Origin: Acidobacteriota bacterium
Lineage (GTDB): Bacteria; Acidobacteriota; Terriglobia; Bryobacterales; Bryobacteraceae
Assembly: GCA_014584705.1 (NCBI GenBank)
Contig: JACTMJ010000010.1
Span: forward strand, 102,830-166,829
Direction: 5' to 3'
Length of the DNA: 64,000 nucleotides
Shown one piece after another: positions 33,906 to 42,371 of the stretch (position 1 is the first letter of the stretch; every line of letters starts with the position of its first letter). The notes below the pieces were generated by a model, which did not search any database, had not been told where the DNA came from, and saw nothing but the letters and a program-made list of their open reading frames with translations. The translations under genes were made by a program, and so were the position numbers.

Positions 33906-34280
33906 CTACGCATCGAGCATCGCCTTCCATCCGCTCTCGTCCTGGCCCGCGGCCAGCCGTTTTCCTCCGCGCACCAGGGGCAGACGCAGCAGGCGCGGTT
34001 CCCGTGAGATCCGCTCGATGAGTTGTTCGTCGCTCACCCGCAAGTACTTGAGCCCCGCATCCGCGTATGGCGTGCCCTCCTGGTCAAGCAGGGCGTCCCA
34101 GCCGAACTTGTCGATGAACCGCCGGATCTCGCCCGGCGCGATCGGCCGCTGCTTCAGGTCCACCATCTGCACCGGAATGCGCCGTTCCTTAAAGAAACGC
34201 TCGGCGGCCCGCGTTGCCGCGGAGTTCTTGATGCCGAAAATCTGGATCCCGGATGCGGAGGCGTTCTTCATCTTCGTCAT
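33906..34280 (-). CDS. ArsC/Spx/YffB-family protein lacking the catalytic cysteine
   Basis: A 124-residue thioredoxin-like protein of the arsenate reductase family. It follows the family pattern closely: IQIFGIKNSAATRAAERFF (12-30), then VQMVDLKQRPIAPGEI and the RLPLVRGGKRL motif near 99-109. Where YffB has YGIKNCDT and ArsC has NPxC, this protein has NSAA, so Ser20 replaces the catalytic Cys, and no other Cys exists in the protein. It cannot be a thiol-based arsenate reductase. A regulatory or binding role is possible. It is 168 bp upstream of malQ. Confidence 0.78.
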   Translation of the reverse strand: MTKMKNASASGIQIFGIKNSAATRAAERFFKERRIPVQMVDLKQRPIAPGEIRRFIDKFGWDALLDQEGTPYADAGLKYLRVSDEQLIERISREPRLLRLPLVRGGKRLAAGQDESGWKAMLDA

Positions 34281-34372
34281 TTTCCCGCATCCCGGTCCGC
34301 CACGAGGCGCGGCCCCGCAGCCCGTGAAAATGCCTCTGGCAGCCCGGCGGTTCCGCTGATAGGATATTGCCC

Positions 34373-35212
34373 ATGAAGCGCAGATCCTTCCTTCCCGCCG
34401 CGGGGGCGGCTGTGTTGGCCCCGCAAGCGTTTTCCGCTCTCCAGGCCGCGCCGCTCAAGGGCAACCTGAAGCAGGGCGCATGCCGCTGGTGCTACGACAA
34501 GATTCCCATCGACGATTTCGCCAAGGCGTGCGCGGAGGCCGGGCTCAAGAACATTGACCTCGCCCGCAAACAGGATTGGCCGGCGATCACGAAGTACGGG
34601 CTCCGGCCCACCATGGTCCCCGGCCCCACCACCATTTCGGACGGGCTGAACCGCAAGGAGAATCACGCGCAAATTGCCGCCCGCATGAAGCCCATGATTG
34701 AGGATGCGAAAGCCGTCGGCGCGCCGGACATCATCGTTTTCTCGGGCAACCGCAAGGGCATGTCCGATGACGAGGGCCTCGAAAATTGTGTCGCCGGCAT
34801 TCGGCAGTTGCTTCCCATGGCCGAAGCCACCGGCGTCCGCATCGTCATGGAACTGCTCAACAGCAAGGTGAACCATAAGGACTACATGTGCGACAAATCC
34901 GTCTGGGGTGTCGAACTTGCCAGACAGGTGAATTCCCCCATGTTCGGCTTGCTCTACGACATCTACCACATGCAGATCATGGAGGGCGACGTCATCCGCA
35001 CCATCAAGGAGAACCACAAGTATTATTTCCACTACCACACGGGCGGAAATCCCGGCCGCAATGAGATCGACGAAACGCAGGAACTCAACTACCCCGCCAT
35101 CGCCAGGGCAATCCTCGAGACGGGCTATACCGGTTACTTTTCTCACGAGTTCATTCCCAAGCGGGACCCGATCACGTCGCTCAACGAAGCCACGCGCCTT
35201 TGCGATGTCTAG
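34373..35212 (+). CDS. Tat-exported hydroxypyruvate isomerase-like TIM-barrel protein
   Basis: A 279-residue protein of the sugar isomerase/epimerase (AP endonuclease 2-like) superfamily. The Tat signal is MKRRSFLPAAGAAVLAP, with probable cleavage after QAAP. Metal-binding residues appear in MELLNSK, LLYDIYHMQIMEGD, HYHTGGNPGRNE and SHEFIPK, matching the Hyi family. AGGA at 34361-34364 is 8 bp before the ATG at 34373, which I prefer over the TTG at 34367. Export is unusual for a Hyi relative but common in Planctomycetes/Acidobacteriota homologs. It precedes a sulfatase gene by 40 bp on the same strand, so they are probably co-transcribed. Confidence 0.85.
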   Translation: MKRRSFLPAAGAAVLAPQAFSALQAAPLKGNLKQGACRWCYDKIPIDDFAKACAEAGLKNIDLARKQDWPAITKYGLRPTMVPGPTTISDGLNRKENHAQIAARMKPMIEDAKAVGAPDIIVFSGNRKGMSDDEGLENCVAGIRQLLPMAEATGVRIVMELLNSKVNHKDYMCDKSVWGVELARQVNSPMFGLLYDIYHMQIMEGDVIRTIKENHKYYFHYHTGGNPGRNEIDETQELNYPAIARAILETGYTGYFSHEFIPKRDPITSLNEATRLCDV

Positions 35213-35252
35213 TGCGTAACCGCAACCGAAGTCGTTGCCAGGAGGCCACACC

Positions 35253-36665
35253 ATGCCGAAGCAGATCCATCGCCGCCACTTCCTGCAATCCGCCGCTCTC
35301 GGGGCGGCGGCTGCTCCATCCTGGGCGGCCGCCACTCCGAAGCGCCCGAATTTCGTGGTGATCTTCCTGGACGATTCCGGTTTCGCGGACTTTCACCCCT
35401 TCGGCAATCCTTCCTACCCCACCCCGAATGCCGTCAAACTGGCGGGGGAAGGTTGCCGCTTCACGAATTTTCACGTGCCTCAGGCGATATGCTCGGCATC
35501 GCGCTCCGCGCTAATGAGCGGCTGCTATCCCGGCCGAACCAAGGTCTTCGGAGCGCACGGTCCGCGCGCCCGCGGCCTGGATCCCTCCTTCGCCACGCTC
35601 GGCAACGTCATGCAGTCGGCCGGTTACAAAACGGCGGTCTTCGGCAAGTGGCACGTCGGAGATCAGCCGGATACCCGCCCCCCCGCGCGCGGTTTCGACG
35701 AATCCTGCGGCCTCATGTATTCGAACGATATGTGGGAGTACCACCCGCAGCATCCTGAGAACTACGCGAAGTATCCGCTCCAATTCTGGGAGAACGGCAA
35801 GGTGATCATTGAGCGCGTAACGCCGGCGGACCAGACCACGCTCACCACCCGCTACACCGAACACGCCGTCGATTTCATTCGCCGCCACAAAGAGAGTCCC
35901 TTCTTCCTCTACGTTCCGCACAGCATGCCCCACGTGCCGCTCTTTTGCAGTGACCGCTTCAAGGGAAAGTCCGGGGCGGGGCTTTACGGAGACGTGATGA
36001 TGGAGATCGACTGGTCAGTCGGCGAGATCATGAAGGCGCTCAAGGAAGCCGGCGTCGAAGAGAACACCCTTGTGCTCTTCACGTCGGACAACGGCCCCTG
36101 GACTTCCTACGGCAATCATGCCGGCAAGACCCCGTACCGGGAAGCGAAGGGCACCAGTTTCGACGGCGGCACGCGCAGCGCCTGCACGGTTCGATACCCC
36201 GGCAAGGTGAAAGCCGGGATCTCCTCCACCCGTTACTGGAGTAGCGTCGACGTGCTTCCCACTTTCGCGAAGCTAGCCGGGGCCTCGCTCCCCGCCAACC
36301 CAATCGACGGTCGCGACGTATGGCCTCTCATATCCGGCAAGCCCGGCGCAAGGAACCCCCACGAGTACTATCCCTTCTCGAACGGACCCAACTTTGAAGG
36401 GGTGGTAAGCGCGGACGGGCGCTGGAAACTGCATCTCCCGCACAATTACCGCGTTCTCGTGAAAGCGGGCAACGACGGTGCCGCCGGTGAGTATCGCCAG
36501 GAAAAGATCGGGCTCAGCCTTTTCGACATGGAGAAAGATCCTTTCGAGACCACGAATGTGCTGGATCAGTATCCAAAAGTGGCCGCGCGCTTGCAAAAGA
36601 TCGCGGAGCGGCACAAGCAACAGTTCTTCGCGCCGATTGCGCTGGGCAACCGTGGCTTTCGCTAG
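35253..36665 (+). CDS. sulfatase (formylglycine-dependent), Tat-exported
   Basis: A 470-residue arylsulfatase-family enzyme that hydrolyses sulfate esters outside the cytoplasm. The N-terminus carries a Tat-like signal (HRRHFLQSAALGAAAAP). Metal-binding Asp40-Asp41 (VIFLDDSG) and the formylglycine motif CSASR (80-84) are present, with FGKWHVGD and LFTSDNGPW later. CSASR has Ala at the usual Pro position, which the family allows (C-x-P/A-x-R). AGGAGG ends 7 bp before the ATG at 35253, better than the in-frame start at 35235. Substrate unknown; probably a sulfated glycan. Confidence 0.9.
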   Translation: MPKQIHRRHFLQSAALGAAAAPSWAAATPKRPNFVVIFLDDSGFADFHPFGNPSYPTPNAVKLAGEGCRFTNFHVPQAICSASRSALMSGCYPGRTKVFGAHGPRARGLDPSFATLGNVMQSAGYKTAVFGKWHVGDQPDTRPPARGFDESCGLMYSNDMWEYHPQHPENYAKYPLQFWENGKVIIERVTPADQTTLTTRYTEHAVDFIRRHKESPFFLYVPHSMPHVPLFCSDRFKGKSGAGLYGDVMMEIDWSVGEIMKALKEAGVEENTLVLFTSDNGPWTSYGNHAGKTPYREAKGTSFDGGTRSACTVRYPGKVKAGISSTRYWSSVDVLPTFAKLAGASLPANPIDGRDVWPLISGKPGARNPHEYYPFSNGPNFEGVVSADGRWKLHLPHNYRVLVKAGNDGAAGEYRQEKIGLSLFDMEKDPFETTNVLDQYPKVAARLQKIAERHKQQFFAPIALGNRGFR

Positions 36666-36678
36666 AGGGCGTCCTTCG

Positions 36679-36707
36679 GCCCGGTTTCGAATGCGGACCT
36701 TCCGGGC
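36679..36707. terminator. weak hairpin between convergent sulfatase genes
   Basis: GCCCGG (36679-36684) and CCGGGC (36702-36707) can pair over 6 bp around a 17-nt loop in the 68-bp gap between two convergent genes. Confidence 0.3.
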
Positions 36708-36733
36708 GCCTGCTTCTTGCGACCGCCCGCACT

Positions 36734-38125
36734 TCAGTTCGCTGCTTTTTCGTGAGGCAGCCTGCCCGGTTCGCTCGGCCCGGTCGGCGTAGCCAGCACC
36801 TTCGCGCGGGCGTCCTTCACCTCCTGGGGGAAGCCCGCCAGCATGGTTTCCGTCCGCTCCATCAATCGCTTCACCACCTCCGGGTTTTCCGGTGCGACAT
36901 CGTAGCTTTCGTCGGGGTCCAGTTCCAGGTTGTAGAGTTCTGGCGGGCGCAGTGCGAGCGTCTTCGGCCCACCCTGCGGCGAGGGGCTGTAGATGAAATC
37001 GTTGCGCCGCGCGAAGTGCAGCTTCCACTTGCCGAGGCGGCTGCACTGCGCGTCCCAGCCGTCAAAATAGAGAAAGGGCGCGCTGCGCGGTACGCTTGTG
37101 GCGTAGCCCCGCAGGATATCGGTGATGTCCACGCCGTCGAGCGGTTTTGCGGGCGTCTTCATGCCGGTCATCGCTGCGAACGTGGGCAGAATATCCATCA
37201 CGGAGGCGAAGGCGTTCGTCACGCGTCCGGCCGGAATCACACCCGGCAGGCGGAACAGCCCCGGCACGCGCATTCCCCCTTCCGTGGTCATTCCTTTCCG
37301 CCCTCGTAGCCGTCCGGAGGAGCCCTGATACCAGGGGCCGTTGTCGCTCGCGAAGATCACCAGCGTGTTCCCCGCAATGCCGTTTTGATCGAGCGCCCGA
37401 AGCACCTCGCCCACGCTCCAGTCGAGTTCCTCGATCACGTCCCCATAGAGGCCCTGCCGCGATTTCCCACGGAAACGTGCCGAAGCCGCGAGCGGGATAT
37501 GCGGATACGTGTGCGCGAAATAGAGGACGAAGGGTTTATCCTTGGCCTTCTCAATAAACTTCACCGCGCGTTCGGTATAGCGCGGCGTCAGCGTATCGAG
37601 CGTCGCCTGCTCTTCGATCACCTTGTCGCCGTCCATCAGCCAGCGCGGAACCATGTCGTTCGAGTAGGGGATACCGAAGTATTCGTCGAATCCGTGATCG
37701 GTTGGCAGATGAGGATGCTTGTGGCCCAGATGCCATTTGCCCACGCAGGCGGTGGCATAGCCGTGCTCCCTCGCCATGCGTGCGAACGTGGTTTCGTCCG
37801 TCGGCAGGCCGTTGCTATCTCGCGGGAAGAACACCCGCGGCACCCCCACCCGCGTATTGTGCCTGCCCGTCAGCAGAGATGCCCGGGAGGGCGAGCACAC
37901 CGGGTTGCCCGAATGGAAATCCGTGAAGCGCAAGCCGTCGCGGGCCAGCGAATCGATATTCGGAGTGGGGATCGGAGACCCATAGCAGCCGATGTCCCCG
38001 TAACCGAGGTCGTCGCAATAGATCATCACCAGGTTTAGCGGCCGCGCCTGCGCGGAAGCAATGGGGGCCGCCAGGCCCGCCGCCGCCACGCCAAGCAGAT
38101 TTCTGCGGGAGATCGGGAGAGACAT
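36734..38125 (-). CDS. sulfatase (formylglycine-dependent), Tat-exported
   Basis: A 463-residue arylsulfatase A-type enzyme. Signal: SRRNLLGVAAAGLAAP. Metal site CDDLGYGDIG (Asp38, Asp39), formylglycine motif CSPSR (77-81), CVGKWHLGH and IFASDNGPWY are all intact. It is convergent with the other sulfatase and shares perhaps a third of residues by eye, so the two are paralogs rather than a recent duplication. Substrate is unknown; the family context suggests a sulfated polysaccharide. Activation needs a formylglycine-generating enzyme that is not in this window. Confidence 0.92.
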   Translation of the reverse strand: MSLPISRRNLLGVAAAGLAAPIASAQARPLNLVMIYCDDLGYGDIGCYGSPIPTPNIDSLARDGLRFTDFHSGNPVCSPSRASLLTGRHNTRVGVPRVFFPRDSNGLPTDETTFARMAREHGYATACVGKWHLGHKHPHLPTDHGFDEYFGIPYSNDMVPRWLMDGDKVIEEQATLDTLTPRYTERAVKFIEKAKDKPFVLYFAHTYPHIPLAASARFRGKSRQGLYGDVIEELDWSVGEVLRALDQNGIAGNTLVIFASDNGPWYQGSSGRLRGRKGMTTEGGMRVPGLFRLPGVIPAGRVTNAFASVMDILPTFAAMTGMKTPAKPLDGVDITDILRGYATSVPRSAPFLYFDGWDAQCSRLGKWKLHFARRNDFIYSPSPQGGPKTLALRPPELYNLELDPDESYDVAPENPEVVKRLMERTETMLAGFPQEVKDARAKVLATPTGPSEPGRLPHEKAAN

Positions 38126-38199
38126 ACGCCGCCCAGTTTATGCCATATCCGGCGTTGCCTGGGATACGGCCGCGGCAAGTGCGGCCACCGCCCGCACGG

Positions 38200-39150
38200 C
38201 TATGGCCGAAGCAGAATCTTCAGCGTCCCCTTGCGCGCCGCATGCGCAAAGGCGGCCGGAGCGTCCGCGAGCCGGTACTCCGCCTCGATCATCCGCTGGA
38301 CGGGAATCTCCCCCTTCTGAAGCAGCGGCAGCGCGTCCTCGAATCGCCCGCACCGCGAGCCAAGCAGCGTGATCTCCGGCACAATCACGCTCGCCATGTC
38401 CAAACTCACCGGCCGGGCCACGGTGCTTTTCATCACCACCGTTCCCCTGGCTTCCGTCAGCCCGATTGCTGTCGCAAGCCCCACTTCGGAACCGGTCGCG
38501 TCCACAACCACCGGGTACTTCCGCCCGCCATTCCGGCCCGCCGCGCACGCGCGCACGCCGAGTTCGGCCGCGATCGCCATCTTCTCCGGATGCCGCCCGT
38601 AGAGGTCCACGTGGGCGCCGTGCAGTTGCAGCACCATCGCGATCAGCAGGCCAAGCTTCCCGTCTCCCAGCACCGCCACCTTCGCTCCGCGTGCCAGCGG
38701 AATCTGTTCGAGAATCTCGCAGGCGGCCGCAACCGGTTCCGTGAACACCGCCATTTTGTCTTCCATCGAGTCCGGCACCGTGTGCAGGTTCGCCACTGGC
38801 AGCGTGAAATACTCGGCAAACGCGCCGGGATGCTTCACGATGCCCAATACGCTGCGCGCCGGACAATGCCGTTCCATTCCGCGCTCGCACCAGCCGCAGG
38901 TCCCGCAGCCGAGGTTGATCTCTCCAACGACGCGCCGCCCGATCCACGCCGCATCGTCCGCCTCGGCCACATCGGCCACGAACTCGTGCCCCGGCGTCCC
39001 CGCGAACCCGTAATAGCCGCGCTGCAGTTCGAGATCCGTGTTGCAGATCCCCGCCAGGCGCAAACGCAACAAGGCGAATCCCGGAGGAACGATGGGGCGG
39101 GGCGTGTCGGGAACGCTGACCGCTCCCGCTTCAAGATGTACGGCGCGCAT
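38200..39150 (-). CDS. zinc-dependent medium-chain alcohol dehydrogenase
   Basis: A 316-residue MDR-family dehydrogenase. Catalytic zinc ligands are in GICNTDLELQRG and GTPGHEFVAD. Structural zinc cysteines are in GCGTCGWCERGMERHC. The nucleotide-binding Rossmann motif is VAVLGDGKLGLL, followed by YGRHPEKM, whose lack of an early Asp/Glu leaves NAD versus NADP preference open. It is shorter than typical 340-residue sorbitol or threonine dehydrogenases. It lies 74 bp upstream of the minus-strand sulfatase and could oxidise a released sugar or polyol. Confidence 0.88.
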   Translation of the reverse strand: MRAVHLEAGAVSVPDTPRPIVPPGFALLRLRLAGICNTDLELQRGYYGFAGTPGHEFVADVAEADDAAWIGRRVVGEINLGCGTCGWCERGMERHCPARSVLGIVKHPGAFAEYFTLPVANLHTVPDSMEDKMAVFTEPVAAACEILEQIPLARGAKVAVLGDGKLGLLIAMVLQLHGAHVDLYGRHPEKMAIAAELGVRACAAGRNGGRKYPVVVDATGSEVGLATAIGLTEARGTVVMKSTVARPVSLDMASVIVPEITLLGSRCGRFEDALPLLQKGEIPVQRMIEAEYRLADAPAAFAHAARKGTLKILLRP

Positions 39151-39249
39151 ACGCTCAGGCTACCCCAGCCGTCGCGGAAGCGTCGCCACCCGCGCGGCCC
39201 GCGTTGCTACCAGGGCGGTCTTCAGCCCATAATTGAGCGAGGGGGCCTT

Positions 39250-39699
39250 ATGTTTTTCCGCCGCGAGAAACCCAAAGTACTTACATTCGAAGACCACATC
39301 CGCAACGCGGAAAAGGCGGGCTTCGAAGTGAAGCGGGAAGGCGATGAGGCGGTGGCGTCGCGCGAGTTCTGCGTGGCACGGTTCACGATGGGTTCAAACG
39401 GCCATCCGAAGTTCACCCAATTGGGGATCCGGATGGGCGCCGAGGTCGCCGTGCTTGTCTACATCGGCTACCAGATGTCGCTCCAGACCGATAGCGGAAA
39501 GAAAGTCGCCGCGCAGGCCGTGCAGCTCAAGGCGCTGCATGCTTTCGAAGAGGATTTGCGCGAGGCCCTGGGGATGGAAAGCTATTACAACCAGTCCCTC
39601 GGCACGGTCTCCACGCGCCACGATTATGACCGTCTGGAGGGCCGCGACGAGCCCCCGGTTTCCCATCCCTGGAAGACCGGAAAGCCCGTCGCCGGCTAG
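39250..39699 (+). CDS. conserved-looking small protein of unknown function
   Basis: A 149-residue soluble protein starting MFFRREKPKVLTFEDHIRNA. It looks folded: alternating helices and strands (GFEVKREGDEAVASREFCVARF, QLGIRMGAEVAVLVYIGYQM) and a charged C-terminus (DYDRLEGRDEPPVSHPW). No known motif, signal peptide or membrane segment is seen. The frame stays open upstream to 38140, but that extension is antisense to the alcohol dehydrogenase; the ATG at 39250 follows the G-rich GAGGGGGCC. It is divergent from the dehydrogenase gene. Confidence 0.7.
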   Translation: MFFRREKPKVLTFEDHIRNAEKAGFEVKREGDEAVASREFCVARFTMGSNGHPKFTQLGIRMGAEVAVLVYIGYQMSLQTDSGKKVAAQAVQLKALHAFEEDLREALGMESYYNQSLGTVSTRHDYDRLEGRDEPPVSHPWKTGKPVAG

Positions 39700-39721
39700 A
39701 CGGGGACGGTTCGCCCGGCCG

Positions 39722-39747
39722 GGCCTCGCGGTTTAGGCACGCGGGCC
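39722..39747. terminator. hairpin between convergent genes
   Basis: GGCC(T)CGCG (39722-39730) pairs with CGCGGGCC (39740-39747), 8 bp with one bulge and a 9-nt loop, in the 60-bp gap between convergent genes. A GCCCGGCCGGGC palindrome (39713-39724) adjoins it. Confidence 0.4.
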
Positions 39748-39759
39748 GGGCATTGTGCG

Positions 39760-40599
39760 TTACGCCAGCGCGTCCTTGAGTTCCGCCACGCCCGCCTTGA
39801 TGTCAATCAGCTTCTGCTCCCACGTCGTGCCTTCGCGCTCGATGCAGAGCGGCCCCTTGTAGCCGATTTCGCGCAGTTTCGTCACGAAGCGGCGCATGCC
39901 GACGTCTCCCGTGCCGAGCACCTTCTCCACGCCCAGGCTGCCCGGGCCGCCCGCCGGCCAAAGGCCGTCTTTGGCATGGACGCTCACCACCAGATCCCCC
40001 AGCACGCCCAGCGCTTCAATCGGATCTCCGGAACCGTAGAGGATCATGTTGGCGGGGTCGAAATTGATGCGCACGTTCGGGCGCTTCACGTCGGCCAGAA
40101 AATGCCGGAGTTCCTTGGCCGGTTCCTGTCCGGTTTCGAGCGCGAAGATTTGCCCATGTCCCGCGGCGTGGTCCGCGATCTCCCGCACCATGCCGAGCAC
40201 GGCCAGGTAATCCGGATGCGTATCGCTGTCCGGAACGCAGCCGATGTGGAGGCCGATTGCTCCCACCCCCAGCTTTGCCGCGAAGTCGCTTACCGCGCGA
40301 GTCCGAGCCATGCGCTCCGCGCGAAATCGCGCCGGGATGAAGCCCACGGTATCGACGACGGTGGGGATATCTGGGTACTCCTCACCGTTATAAGCGGCGA
40401 AGCAGGTGACAATCGGGAAGTCCTCCGCGGCAAGCGCCGCTTTCCAGCCGGCGGCCAGCTCATCGCTAAGTTCGATGCCGCCATCGAGGCCCAGTTGCCC
40501 GCAGGTGACGCCCGTTTCCTTGATCGCTCGCAGGGTCTCGGCCGGGGTAGTGGTGGCCCAGAACATCGCCCCCAGTTCCATTTCGTGTACGGCTCTCAT
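39760..40599 (-). CDS. sugar phosphate isomerase/epimerase family TIM-barrel protein
   Basis: A 279-residue cytoplasmic member of the xylose-isomerase-like/AP endonuclease 2 superfamily. Metal-binding acidic and His residues appear in FALETGQE, VRINFDPANM, VVSVHAKDG and PLCIEREG. No signal peptide is present, unlike the exported paralog at 34373. Its ATG overlaps the stop codon of the upstream oxidoreductase gene (ATGA), so the two act together, probably in an inositol-like or unusual sugar pathway where the dehydrogenase makes a keto-sugar that this enzyme isomerises or dehydrates. Confidence 0.87.
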   Translation of the reverse strand: MRAVHEMELGAMFWATTTPAETLRAIKETGVTCGQLGLDGGIELSDELAAGWKAALAAEDFPIVTCFAAYNGEEYPDIPTVVDTVGFIPARFRAERMARTRAVSDFAAKLGVGAIGLHIGCVPDSDTHPDYLAVLGMVREIADHAAGHGQIFALETGQEPAKELRHFLADVKRPNVRINFDPANMILYGSGDPIEALGVLGDLVVSVHAKDGLWPAGGPGSLGVEKVLGTGDVGMRRFVTKLREIGYKGPLCIEREGTTWEQKLIDIKAGVAELKDALA

Positions 40600-41618
40600 G
40601 ACACTTTTTCTCCGTTTCGTTGACGTGCTTCTTTCAGTTTCCCGGCCAGCCTGACGCCCGCGGCCGATTCTTCAGGCGGGCAGAAGTCCGGCGATTTCCC
40701 CGTGGAAATACACTCGACAAAGTAGGCCAGTTCGGCCTCATAGCCATCCTGCTCCGGAAGGGGCAGCGGTTTCTGGCTCCCATCCACGAGGTATTGTGTC
40801 GGCTCGGTTCCGGCGGAACTGAATTCGAAGGTGGCTTCCTCGCAAACCACGTTGTAATCCATGGAGAAGGGGAACGCCTTGGGATGATACCATCCGCCCT
40901 GAATGATGACGTTGAGATTGTTCGCGTAGGCGAGGGTGGCGGTGATCACGTCCAAGCCGCGCGGCAGGTCTTCCACCCCCACGGCGGAGACGCTTTCCGG
41001 TTCGCCGAAAGTGTGGATGGCGAAATCGATGTCGTGGATCAGCAGGTCAATAATCGCGCCCCCGCTCAGCTTCGGGTCGCACATCCACTTGCTCCAGAAC
41101 GGCGCGGCGCAGCGGCGGCGGAACGTCGCCTGGATCGGCTTTCCGGCCGCGCCGGAGTGGATGGTCTCCCGCAACTGGCGATACGCCGGCACAAAGCGCA
41201 GCACCTGCGCGATCATCAGCGTTTTGCCACTTGCCTTGGCGGCCGCCAGCATGGTTTCCGTGTCCTTGGCGGAGATGGCCATCGGCTTCTCCACCAGCAC
41301 GTGTTTGCCCGCTTGCAGCGCCTCCACGGCGTTCGCGACATGGAGGAATGTCGGCGTGCAGAAATCCACGGCGTCCACATTCGGGTCTTTCAGCAGATCC
41401 CGCCAGTCCGTGTACCTGCCAATGGAGGAGAAGTCGTACTTTTCTCCCGGTCCGCCCAGGTTGCCCTGGATACTCGAAAGGTCTCCCGACAGCAAATCGG
41501 GCCGCTCATCGGAAACCGCGGCCAACTCTACGGGATAGGGGCCGGATGCGGCCATTTTCTTGATGGCCTTCAAATGGGTGCTCCCCATGAAGCCGAGTCC
41601 AACAATTCCTATTTTCAT
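40596..41618 (-). CDS. Gfo/Idh/MocA family oxidoreductase
   Basis: A 340-residue NAD(P)-dependent sugar or polyol oxidoreductase. The Rossmann motif KIGIVGLGFMGSTHLKAI opens the protein, the cofactor and active-site motif VLVEKPMAIS follows, and IIDLLIHDIDFAIHTFG carries the catalytic Asp/His pair of the family. The substrate is not predictable. It is first in a two-gene unit, overlapping the isomerase gene by 4 bp. Confidence 0.9.
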   Translation of the reverse strand: MKIGIVGLGFMGSTHLKAIKKMAASGPYPVELAAVSDERPDLLSGDLSSIQGNLGGPGEKYDFSSIGRYTDWRDLLKDPNVDAVDFCTPTFLHVANAVEALQAGKHVLVEKPMAISAKDTETMLAAAKASGKTLMIAQVLRFVPAYRQLRETIHSGAAGKPIQATFRRRCAAPFWSKWMCDPKLSGGAIIDLLIHDIDFAIHTFGEPESVSAVGVEDLPRGLDVITATLAYANNLNVIIQGGWYHPKAFPFSMDYNVVCEEATFEFSSAGTEPTQYLVDGSQKPLPLPEQDGYEAELAYFVECISTGKSPDFCPPEESAAGVRLAGKLKEARQRNGEKVS

Positions 41619-41734
41619 GGCTCCCTAGATCCTATCATCGGCGGCGGCGGAAATTCGCTGCCCCGCCTGGGAGTATGACCTCATCGGGCCGGAGGAACCA
41701 TGTTTGAATGATGGGTTTGCAAGAATGGCGACAC

Positions 41735-42367
41735 CTAGGGGGCGGGCGCCGCGTCCACCAGATCCAGCAGCAATTCGCGCTCGGAATCGCTGAACTTCTG
41801 GCGAAACGTATTCGATGCCGTATAATCCAGGCGCTCTTCGTCCGGCATCCGCTGGATTCGGGCAAATTCGCTCCGCAATTCGCGCCGCCGTTCATCCGGT
41901 AACTGGTCGAGCGAACGCAGGAGTTCCCGCAGGTGCTCCTGTCTCTCCGGGGTCATCGCATCGAACTGCCGCAAGCGTTCGAGCAGAGCCGCGCGCCGTT
42001 CAGGGGGCATTTGCTCAAAGCGTCGCAATGTCTGGTTCACCATCCGGCGCCGTGCCGGAGGAAGATTGTTGAGCAGACGCTCCCGTTTCTCCGGGCTCAT
42101 CCGGGAAAGCCGATCGAGGATCCGCAATTGCCGCATCTGCTCCCGTTGTGCGCGCCGCCGCACCATGGGGCCTCTGCCCCGGCCCTCCGGGCCGCGACGC
42201 ATTCCGCGCTCCCGCCCCTGCGTGTTGCCCCGTCCGCCGCTTCCAGGGGCCGCCTCTTGTCCGCTATCCGCCGCCCGCGCTCTCGCCGGAAGCGCGCACC
42301 AATCTCCCGCAACGGCCAACGCCAGGGCCAGCAGACAGAACGCCGGGATGGATCGAGTGCGTCTCAT
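41735..42367 (-). CDS. exported DUF3106-like protein with exact 18-residue repeats
   Basis: A 210-residue secreted protein: signal peptide 1-33, a Gly/Arg-rich segment (40-75), then a helical repeat domain. The repeat mark [ML]-P/T-P-x-R-R or close variant recurs at residues 102, 120, 138, 156 and 174, an exact 18-residue period, with a related copy starting at 90. Examples are MPPERRAALLERL and MTPERQEHLRELL. The domain resembles DUF3106 and, loosely, periplasmic CpxP/Spy-type helical proteins. It lies 4 bp after the membrane regulator gene in the ECF sigma operon, suggesting an envelope stress or sensing role; this is inference. Confidence 0.8.
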   Translation of the reverse strand: MRRTRSIPAFCLLALALAVAGDWCALPARARAADSGQEAAPGSGGRGNTQGRERGMRRGPEGRGRGPMVRRRAQREQMRQLRILDRLSRMSPEKRERLLNNLPPARRRMVNQTLRRFEQMPPERRAALLERLRQFDAMTPERQEHLRELLRSLDQLPDERRRELRSEFARIQRMPDEERLDYTASNTFRQKFSDSERELLLDLVDAAPAP

Positions 42368-42371
42368 AGGG

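Noticed and set aside
31330..34359. A 1009-residue plus-strand open frame
   Set aside because: It lies antisense to malQ, which has intact catalytic motifs. Long antisense frames are expected in GC-rich coding DNA; similar frames at 46134-48059, 48123-49943 and 53749-55374 were rejected for the same reason.
38140..39249. Open frame extending the small protein at 39250 upstream by 370 codons
   Set aside because: The extension is antisense to the alcohol dehydrogenase gene, Arg/His/Pro-rich and unlike a protein; the ATG at 39250 starts the plausible gene.
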